In this document: piece after piece, positions 56,530-64,000 of the stretch | How the letters are laid out: each line of letters opens with the position of its first letter | Position numbering within the stretch: position 1 is the stretch's first letter | NCBI GenBank assembly: GCA_032622095.1 | Contig: CP136069.1 | Coordinates: 206,452,750 to 206,516,749 of the forward strand | Source of the DNA: Siphonodentalium dalli | Lineage: Eukaryota; Mollusca; Scaphopoda; Gadilida; Siphonodentaliidae | Direction of reading: 5' to 3' | DNA length: 64,000 nucleotides | The notes under the pieces: model-generated | The model's input: only the letters and a program-made list of their open reading frames with translations | Told to the model about the DNA's origin: nothing | Database searches by the model: none | Made by a program: the position numbers and the translations under genes

Positions 56530-56929
56530 TTAACCCTTTACCCAACAAACCGGCCAAAACCGGCCAAATAAAGCTTCAACAGCCTAAAATATCTTCGGTC
56601 TGTCTCAATAGAACCATACACATATGGATATCATTGGAACCGGCTCCTTGACCACATTGTGATAGTTACAGTTATGCCCTGTGCCAATGCATTCTCTTAT
56701 ATATGCGAGTCGACCATAGGTCGCCTCGCATATATAAGAGAATGCATTGGCCTAAAAAAAATCTTTTTTTAACACTTTTTACCATTTTTTCTTACATTCT
56801 TTAACAATTTTATAATTTTTAATGTGTTAAGCCAATGCATTCTCTTATATATGCGAGGCGACCTATGGTCGACTCGCATATATAAGAGAATGCATTGGCA
56901 CAGGGCCCTTCTGTTGGGTAAAGGGTTAA
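56530..56929 (+). mobile_element. TTAA-MITE-1 copy G, inverted relative to copy F
   Basis: TTAA at 56530-56533 and 56926-56929. Long arm (aaccggccaaaaccggcc) at the left, cassette 56677-56905, short arm (cccttc) at the right. Flanks 'ggtgaattat' and 'cgcatagcagaattgcgc' equal those of copy F in S2, but the element is reversed. Confidence 0.92.
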
Positions 56930-57321
56930 CGCATAGCAGAATTGCGCATTAAGATAAACCAAGTCACATTGACACCTGGTGGTCAGCTTGCGTAATGTCA
57001 ATCGTATCAGCATAAACCAACTCTTCACTGCCATGATTGTTAGCATTTAGTGGATTATGCGTGTATATAGAACAAGAAAACCATAGTCAGGAATGGTAAC
57101 GCGCTCAATATGATATATTATATACCCATGCTTGTAATTATAGAATATAAAATATATTTGTTTCGCGAATGACCAACTCAGAATTCCGTTAAAATAACAA
57201 TAACAACCAGCACCTAATTAACGAACCGGCGGCCGACTCGGCCGTCTCAGACCACAACCATCAGTGGGCTGCAGAACGAAACATATCTATAAAAGTTGAA
57301 ATATAAGACTTACAAATTATC

Positions 57322-57575
57322 TTTTAAATTTCTTTTATTGGTAATAGACATAGCTTGTCACAAACCAAAAATCAACATTATTGACTTAATAATGTAAAGG
57401 ACAACAAACGAAATTGAAATTCCCAACTACACCTTTTACCGGACTCGGCCTCCTGGTCGCGCAGTTCGACTTTTAAACCGGAAAAACCAATTATCTATAA
57501 ATAAAATGCCCATCGGACCACATATTTCAATAATTTGTAGAACAGTATACAGGGCTAAACACGCGGCGCGCGCTA
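57322..57575. other. S4-specific segment
   Basis: Part (57485-57550) resembles 'ccaattatctatttataaaa' and 'agaacagtatac' of the type B middle (41075-41145), so it may be a patch copied from within the unit. The rest is unrecognised. Confidence 0.4.
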
Positions 57576-58289
57576 ATGCCAATTATCTAAATATGAAACA
57601 AGAGATCATATGTTTGGTACACATGGCATGTTATCAAGATAATTGACTTGTCACCCCAATATCAATGTCGAATTGGCAATATGAAATTATGTATAATCAC
57701 ATTTTGAGCAATTGGTGTAAAATACGAACCCTAGAGGGGAGTTGAACTTTGATAGAGAGGTTGAACTTTGTGAGAGGGAACTTGTGGATTGGAGTGGAGA
57801 TATATACGAATGATGCATATTGATATGTAGTAATCACATCCGGGTACTTTGCTATCTTGTTAGTAAATCGATAGGCACCATTAGAGAGTGGATCTATTGA
57901 CGCCCGTTTAACGCATCACTTTCATTGCGTTCATTTTCAACAGCTTTGACAGTATACCTTTCTACAGCGATGTGGACACCTCCGTCAATAAAATTAACCG
58001 AATCGAGTTTGGTGGCATACATCAAGCGCCGTGATGATACTTGACAACACTTTAGTTCAAGATGAATTGTTTCAATGCCGCGGCATACGTTCAGGTCGAT
58101 GTCATGATGGCGGGCGACGAGAAATATTAATCAACACGATAACAGGGCTCGATTTAACTCGATTGCTGCTAACAATTTACATTGAAAAAACATATATGTA
58201 GGGAATGCTATACAAAATCTACCCAGTGCTGCAAAATGCTATGCAATATTTTAAAAATTATATCGACCCCTGCACGATGAAGAAGAAAG

Positions 58290-58760
58290 TTAACCCTTTC
58301 AGTGCCAGGTCCGATTTTTGTATCAACCCATATACCCTGTGCCAATGCATTCTCTTATATATGCGAGTCGACCATAGGTCGCCTCGCATATATATAAGAG
58401 AATGCATGCGCATTGGCCTAACAATTTTTCATCATTTGTTATTATTTTTTACAATATTTTACAATTTTAATAATTTTTTCTTATATTCTTTAACAGACTT
58501 ATTTTGTAGGTTTAGTGCCAGGGAATCTTACGTTTTTCATGGGCATCAAAATTATTACTATGAATACTTGGTGATAGTTTTGATTTGTAACATGCCCTTA
58601 AGGTTTTATCCAGTTTGTTTTTAAATTCGCTATAGCATGCTTAAGCATACCCAAAACAAATTCAACCCAAAAAAATCTAATAAAAAATTACTTTTTTATA
58701 TTTTATTTTTTTAGGGCCGATTTTACAGACCGTAAATTAGGGCCGATGAGAAAGGGTTAA
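58290..58760. mobile_element. TTAA-MITE-2 copy 2 with single hairpin
   Basis: TTAA at 58290-58293 and 58757-58760; left CCCTTTCAGTGCCAGG, right ATGAGAAAGGG. Internal 'tttagtgccagggaatctta' and 'gctatagcatgcttaagcat' match the element at 1827-2496 in reverse. After 'tatACCCTGTGCCAATGC' it carries one palindrome of the MITE-1 cassette, with a small insertion 'gcatgc' in one arm. Confidence 0.8.
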
Positions 58761-59310
58761 GTCGTGAGGTTCAGTTGTGCCGTTTCAGCACACGAACAAA
58801 GTGAGAGCAAGCACCATCCTCTTTAACATTTTGCGATACTAGCAATGCACCGATTGTCGCAATTTTCTTGTCGTCGGGGTTATAACCCTCTTTACTATTG
58901 ACATATTCTAAATATCAAACTTCTACCTTACAGAAAGTCGATTTTAAAGTTTAGTTTTCATGCCGTACTTATGCAACCTATCAAATACTATTTTTAAGTG
59001 CTCTAAATGTTGAGATTCAGATACGCTCTGTATGCATATAAGTCATCAACAAAAACTTTGACAAAGTTTAGTCCTTCAAGGGCATTTGTAATGTCTTGGA
59101 GCCAGTTAATAGATGAATTTATGAATCCCATAGAGTATCCTGCATATGAATAAGTCCCCACAAAAGTTGATGTTCTTAGTTTTATTGTTCGTCCTCTGGT
59201 TTAACTTTTAGAGATAAATATGCAGATGATATTATATATCAAGGGTTGAAAAAATTGTAGATTTGTGCATTTCTGCGAATAATTCGGGAAGTTTTGGCAT
59301 TTCAAATTTC
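58761..59310. other. Gene-free interval
   Basis: The stretch 58900-59180 ('tagtcatcaacaaaaacttt', 'gccagttaatagatgaattt') reads like the decayed antisense of RT-type coding sequence, but no motif can be defended. Nothing else seen. Confidence 0.3.
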
Positions 59311-59413
59311 ATCGGTTGTGTAATATAAGTTATTGTAATTCAATTGAGTATTTGTCACTAAAAACAAGCATTCTGATTGGCCGAGAGCGAATAACTTTCG
59401 TTTTCGATTCACC

Positions 59414-59625
59414 GACATCGGCCGCTTCAGCGTGCATCAAATCTGAATGTAGCACGGTAAAATTTCATCGGCGCAGAGCGAGTAGCGAAACGAGCACACC
59501 CGCGCGTTGTTGTCTATAGATACCGTTCATCGGCCGCTTCAGCGTGCATCAAATCTGAATGTGGCACGGTACAATTTCATCGGCGCAGAACGGAGTAGCG
59601 AAACGAGCCAACCCGCGCCACAGGA
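59414..59625 (+). repeat. ~116-bp tandem duplication
   Basis: 'tcggccgcttcagcgtgcat', 'caaatctgaatgt.gcacgg' and 'aatttcatcggcgcaga' occur at 59414 and 59530 with minor changes. GC-richer than its surroundings. Confidence 0.85.
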
Positions 59626-59787
59626 AATGGTTACGGACCAGTGTACCGAGTAACGCAATGAACAAACCCAATGATTTGTGCACGGTGACAACGGCGAAAT
59701 GAAAGTCTCGATTCGTGTCATGAAAATGACTAAATGATACTTTTTATACAGTTTGTTTGCAAATTCCTTGCTAGATTGAATTACAAT

Positions 59788-59933
59788 GGAGATAAACGTA
59801 CCCTGTTTCGTTGTACATTCTGGGATTCGAGCATGAAAACAGTTTGTGAACTCGCCGGCAAGCCCGCTCGTTCACAAACTGTTTTCATGCTCGAATCGCA
59901 GAATGTACAACTCAACAGGGTATGTTTATCTCC
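59788..59933. mobile_element. Hairpin MITE-like palindrome
   Basis: GGAGATAAACGTACCCTGTT at the left pairs with its complement ending 'gtttatctcc'; arms ~66 bp with the best pairing over 'attcgagcatgaaaacagtt' and 'tgtgaac'. Loop about 14 bases (tcgccggcaagccc). Open frames through it are fortuitous. Confidence 0.8.
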
Positions 59934-60480
59934 TAAGTAAACGAATGTCCGTACATATAGTCTGTATAGATAGTACTAACTTTCGAAGAAAAATCAAATA
60001 TTATTTTAATGCCCAGAATAACCGCAAATCAAACAAACCAGTGAGTGTACTGAATACTCATTAGAATTCAGATATGAACAACTAGTGCCGATTTTAGCAG
60101 AAACGAGGCAATCACTTCCAAAAATAGGGACACTGTGGCTACTGAAAGTAGTATAATTGGGAATTTTCGTTAAAGTTCACCAGATTGTTTCCATTTAGAA
60201 CGAAAAAACATGTAATGGCTAGCACAACAGTAAATGATGTCGGACCCTAATCCGATAATAATGAGCTATAATTATGTCGAGAATTTATCCCTAACAGTAT
60301 CCCAAACTAAATCTTCTCATATCCGGTATCGAATATAATTTGATGAGTGTCCACAGCAACCAAACTAGTATCAAAATACATCTAATGGGTGTCAAAAACA
60401 ACTTACCAAATTAATCTCATCCATATCATCAATTCTATTATCTGTAATTGTATTTTGTTCATTGACTGAGGGATAATAAA
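59934..60480. other. Gene-free interval
   Basis: AT-rich, no repeats or genes recognised. Confidence 0.3.
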
Positions 60481-60883
60481 ATATGTTTAAATCAATAGGT
60501 TAGTGTCCCAGTCCATAGAAAGGGCATTCCAAATCCGCCAACGACTGTCCCAAACCACATAATATGTAACACAGTCCACCCAAATAGTGTCACAAACCAT
60601 CCAATTAGTGCCCAAACCAGTCCAATGTGTGTTCCATACCATCCAACGATTGCCATATGTCACCCATCGATTGTCCCAATTCATGTACGTGGTGTCCCAA
60701 ACCACACAAGTGGGTGTCTCAAATTATCAAGTGTGTACCACAAACCATCCAATGGGTGTCCCGAGATGAGTGTCCATTATCATCCAGTGAGTGTCCCAAG
60801 CCACACGATGATTATCAAAACCATCAGGATTTTATAAAACGTCAAACTACTATCTCAAACAACCCACTGAATGTCCCAGTCAG

Positions 60884-61356
60884 TTAACCCTTTACCCAAC
60901 AAAACGGCCAAAAACGGCCAAATAAAGTTTCAGCAGCCTAAAATATCTTCGGTATATCTCAATAACACCATACACATATGGATATCATTGGAACCGTTCA
61001 TTGACCACATTGTGATGGTTACAGTTATGCCCTGTGCCAATGCATTCTCTTATATATGCGAGTCGACCATAGGTCGCCTCGCATATATAAGAGAATGCAT
61101 TGGCCTAAAAAAAATCTTTAAAATTTTAAAACACTTTTTACCATTTTTTCTTACATTCTTTAACAATTTTACAATTTTTTCTCACATTTTTAAACAATTT
61201 TTATAATATTTTTCTACATTCTTTGACAATTTTATCATTTTTAATATGTGTTAAGCCAATGCATTCTCTTATATATGCGAGGCGACCTATGGTCGACTCG
61301 CATATATAAGAGAATGCATTGGCACAGGGTATATGGGTTGTTGGGTAAAGGGTTAA
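60884..61356 (+). mobile_element. TTAA-MITE-1 copy H
   Basis: TTAA at 60884-60887 and 61353-61356, termini CCCTTTACCCAACA / TGTTGGGTAAAGGG. Long arm with 'acggccaaaaacggcc', cassette 61030-61329 with a longer (~165-bp) T-rich centre like copy A. The right arm 'tatatgggt' differs from the 'ccgttc' or 'cccttc' of other copies. Confidence 0.88.
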
Positions 61357-61949
61357 TAGGTGTCCCAAACTAGTGTACAAAACCATCCATCAAATATATC
61401 AAATTATGTTTTGGTAAACTCATTGGATGGTTTGACAAACTCACTTGATCGTGGGAAATACTTGATGGAGGGTTTTGTACACTATTGTAGATGTATTGAT
61501 ATGACAGTTGGTTGTTGGTTCGTAACACCAGTCCTGTCCAGTTGGATGGATAGGGAACTTGTTGGATGGTTTATGATGCTAGTTTTATGGTTTGGGTCAC
61601 CCGCTGGGTAATTTGTGACTTCAGTTGGATGCTTTTGGGACACCAATTGGGTGGACTGTTCACATTGAGTGGTTTGGGACACTCGATATAGATTTTAGAT
61701 ACTGGTTATGTGCATTGGGACACTGCGTGACATATTGGGTCACTGGTTGGGCCGTTTGGGACACTACATTTGAATGTATTGAGACGACCGTTGTATGTTG
61801 TATGACATATGGCATGGGCTACATATTGGATACCTGCCTCTCGTGTGGTTTCGAACACCCGATGGATTGTTTGGTAACCATGGTACACTCATTGTGTGGT
61901 TTGGGGCCCTGATTGTGTGGTTTGTGCTCATTGTATGTTTTACTCATCT

Positions 61950-62442
61950 GCATTCATTTCTTATATGTGACCCGCCATATCAAATCCAGTCGTAAGTCGG
62001 GATTTTTTTTACCCTGTACCAATGCATTCTCTTATATATGCGAGTCGACCATAGGTCGCCTCGCATGTATAAGAGAATGCATTGGCCTAACAATTTTTTA
62101 TCATTTTTTTTTAAATAAATGTTTCTTACAATTTTTAGGACATAAGATAAAAAAACATCCATTACCATGCAGGGAGCCCCACACATATATAGAAGCATAT
62201 AGAAGAGTGTCATCTGCTCATGTTTGTCTGGGGCTCTGTATGGGTGAAATTACAAAATTGTTAAAGAATACAAGAAAACATTATTAAAATTGTAAAAAAA
62301 TGTTAGGTCAATGCATTCTCTTATATATGCGAGGCGACCTATGGTCGACTCGCATATATAAGAGAATGCATTGGCACAGGGTAAAACAATCCCGACTTAC
62401 GACTTGATTTGATATGGCGGGTCACATATAAGAAATGAATGC
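61950..62442. mobile_element. Cassette element with different outer inverted repeats
   Basis: Outer arms GCATTCATTTCTTATATGTG ... 'gatttgatatggcgggtcac' pair over ~60 bp with 61950-62010, through 'gtaagtcggga'. Inside is the double-hairpin cassette (62012-62381), with one CCCTGTACC end, and a ~180-bp centre containing extra sequence ('gcagggagccccacacatat'). No TTAA termini. Shows the cassette in a different host element. Confidence 0.85.
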
Positions 62443-62970
62443 ATTTGATATTTCTGGAACCTACTGGATGAACTGGGACACACCTATTATGTTGTTTCGA
62501 ACATAGGTTGCAACGTATGGAACACTACTGGTGTGGTTTGTGGACATTCGTTGAATGGATTGGGTCCTTAAAAATCAGGTCGATTTAGACACTCATTTAG
62601 TGTTTTGGGACACTCATTTTGGGTGAGTTGGAATACCAGATGCATTGTCTGGGGGAGTATATGTGTGGGTAATGACACCAGTTTAGTATCGTTTGGGGAG
62701 CTACCTACCTCAGTCTACATCAGTCTGGGTGGTTTTTGAAACTCGTTTGGTGGATTGGGACACCCCGTCGATGGTTTGGGACAACGTTTGGATTTGGGGC
62801 CCCCGTCGTATGGATTTGGATACTCACATGTTGGTTTTTTTGGATACCAGATGGGTTTTGTAACTCTGTATATGGTTTGGCGGACTCGTTGTGTGGTTTG
62901 GGACACTCATTTGATGTATTATGAAACTATTGGTGGCTTTGGAAACTCATATGGTGGCATATATGACTAC

Positions 62971-63395
62971 ACATTGGCTATACGATATCGTAAGATTTAG
63001 TAAAAGAATCAACAACAAAAAAGCACTTCAATTGTTCACTTCCGACTGCCATTTTCGCTGTCATTTTGAAAACTGTTTAGACACCGAATTGTCAAATCCT
63101 CGGGATATGACTTACTATAACGGATTAGGATTCGCCATTTTATAGTTTTAGGGTCAAATTATGCACGAAATAACAGGCATAATTATGCTATGGCAACAGA
63201 AATAGTGCGTTTTTTGTTGTTGCAGGTTTCTGTCACATTAATACATGTAGAGAATGGTAGTACACTCCAGGAAATTGCCGCCATATTGCCCCGTAACATT
63301 CACGACCACACGTTAGCGTCAAATTAGTTGGAGCAGTCATCCTTACGAAAAAGTGGATCAAGTTTAATACTGGGGCCCCAGTCTGGAGAAGCATT
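62971..63395. other. Gene-free interval
   Basis: No repeat or gene recognised; a short open frame ending at 63145 has no supporting feature. Confidence 0.3.
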
Positions 63396-63414
63396 TTGGC
63401 CGACCTGGTTCCCA

Positions 63415-64000
63415 GACAAAAAATCCAATTTTCACCATTTTCTTACATATTTTCTTCATTTTTATCCAAAATTAACGACTCTCCCTTCATTAAACCCATG
63501 GCCATTTTTGATATGTTATTATATGGTCACATTTGGCAGTCATGGAACTCGACTGAGCGTTTATGGTTGGCAGATTTGTTTATTAAAAAAATTCCATTTT
63601 TCACCAATTTTGTTTACATATTCCAGTAATTTGACTCAAAAATTACGACTTTCCCATTCTGGTTCATGGGGATTTTGGATATGTTATTATATGAGTATAG
63701 TCACACTCAAAAAGACCAAAAGTCATTGCATAGTACATTTTTTCACGGTTGTGCGTTTTCTTCCATCCGTTTGACTGGATTAATAAGGAACTGCAAACTT
63801 AACACAAAAAAGCCATAAATAGGACCCTATTTCAAAGATATGTAGAAAATTTCCCCCAAAGCGATTTATTTTATATAATATTCTTTCCCAGATTCTGCCC
63901 GACAAAATAACACCAACAACAGCTTGTTACCAATTTAATATAGGTTCACCTTAAAATCTGAGTCTCAACCAGAAAATTACAATTTTCATCATTTTTGTTT
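63415..64000 (+). repeat. Diverged ~180-bp tandem repeat at the window end
   Basis: 'aattttcaccattttcttac', 'ccaaaattaacgactctccc' and 'gatatgttattatatgg' at 63430-63530 recur at 63590-63700 with changes, and 'accagaaaattacaattttc' starts a third pass near 63970. The open frame across the first two copies (63328-63774) has no domain and is probably accidental. Confidence 0.5.

Larger units (their letters stand above)
52108..58135 (+). repeat. Segmental unit S4 (type B)
   Basis: Collinear with S2 from 'tatagtcctacattgttcac' to 'cttacaaattatctt' (57321), then a ~250-bp different stretch, then the type A/B common 3' part (57575-58135). Contains the hAT-like element, the 20-bp array, both ORFs (one frameshifted), the TA element and MITE-1 copy G. 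Lacks MITE E. Confidence 0.85.
60490..62970. repeat. Foldback minisatellite with two inserted elements
   Basis: Degenerate ~28-30-bp units. In 60490-60883 and 61357-61400 they read 'gtgtcccaaaccatccaat'. From ~61415 to 62970 they read the complement 'ttggatggtttgggacact'. The switch is near 61410. MITE-1 copy H (60884-61356) lies in the left arm and the cassette element (61950-62442) in the right. No coding function; repetitive open frames on both strands are artefacts. Confidence 0.75.

Noticed and set aside
63328-63774. 148-codon frame near the window end
   Set aside because: Lies across two copies of a diverged tandem repeat, with no recognisable domain.

Overview
This is AT-rich animal nuclear DNA, very poor in genes and very rich in repeats. 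It has a split gene for a secreted PAN/apple plus C-type-lectin-like protein, remnants of LINE reverse transcriptase and of a tyrosine-recombinase transposon, SINEs whose head is the 5' end of U2 snRNA, and many small DNA transposons. No bacterial operon, plasmid or phage feature is visible. The transposon mix, the long poly-C/poly-G tracts and the runs of 'gaccttgacctt' suggest a marine invertebrate (mollusc-like or similar). The taxon cannot be fixed from the sequence.

Layout. 0-13 kb: U2-headed SINEs, TTAA-flanked MITEs, a dispersed repeat (R), hairpin MITEs and a 45-bp minisatellite. 13-17.6 kb: mostly low-information sequence with two long hairpins and one weak ORF. 17.6-20.1 kb: a 64-bp tandem array interrupted by three head-to-tail Helitron-like copies. 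20.4-30.4 kb: the only convincing host gene. Exon 1 and exon 2 have matching splice phases and are separated by a 9.4-kb intron holding a 68-bp array and a 33-bp array derived from it. 31.7-58.1 kb: a large segmental array (units S1-S4) in which S1 resembles S3 and S2 resembles S4, as if a dimer had been duplicated. The units differ by transposon insertions whose empty sites can be read in the sister units: a hAT-like element, a TA-flanked element, TTAA MITEs, a 1.57-kb TIR element, a truncated LINE and a 6.0-kb giant foldback element. 58-64 kb: further hairpin MITEs, a second foldback minisatellite and low-information sequence.

The most unusual material is: (1) a 'double-hairpin cassette' of two mirror-image ~66-bp palindromes bounded by CCCTGT...ACAGGG, found inside elements with three different outer termini; (2) one TTAA site occupied in S2 and S4 by the same element in opposite orientations; (3) the U2-headed SINE with poly-A tail and direct-repeat flanks; (4) the 6-kb palindrome inserted exactly at a unit junction, with a 5-bp duplication; (5) Helitron-like ends whose empty site is preserved in the neighbouring tandem repeats. 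No genes here act together in a pathway; the window mainly records transposition and tandem amplification around one lectin-type gene.
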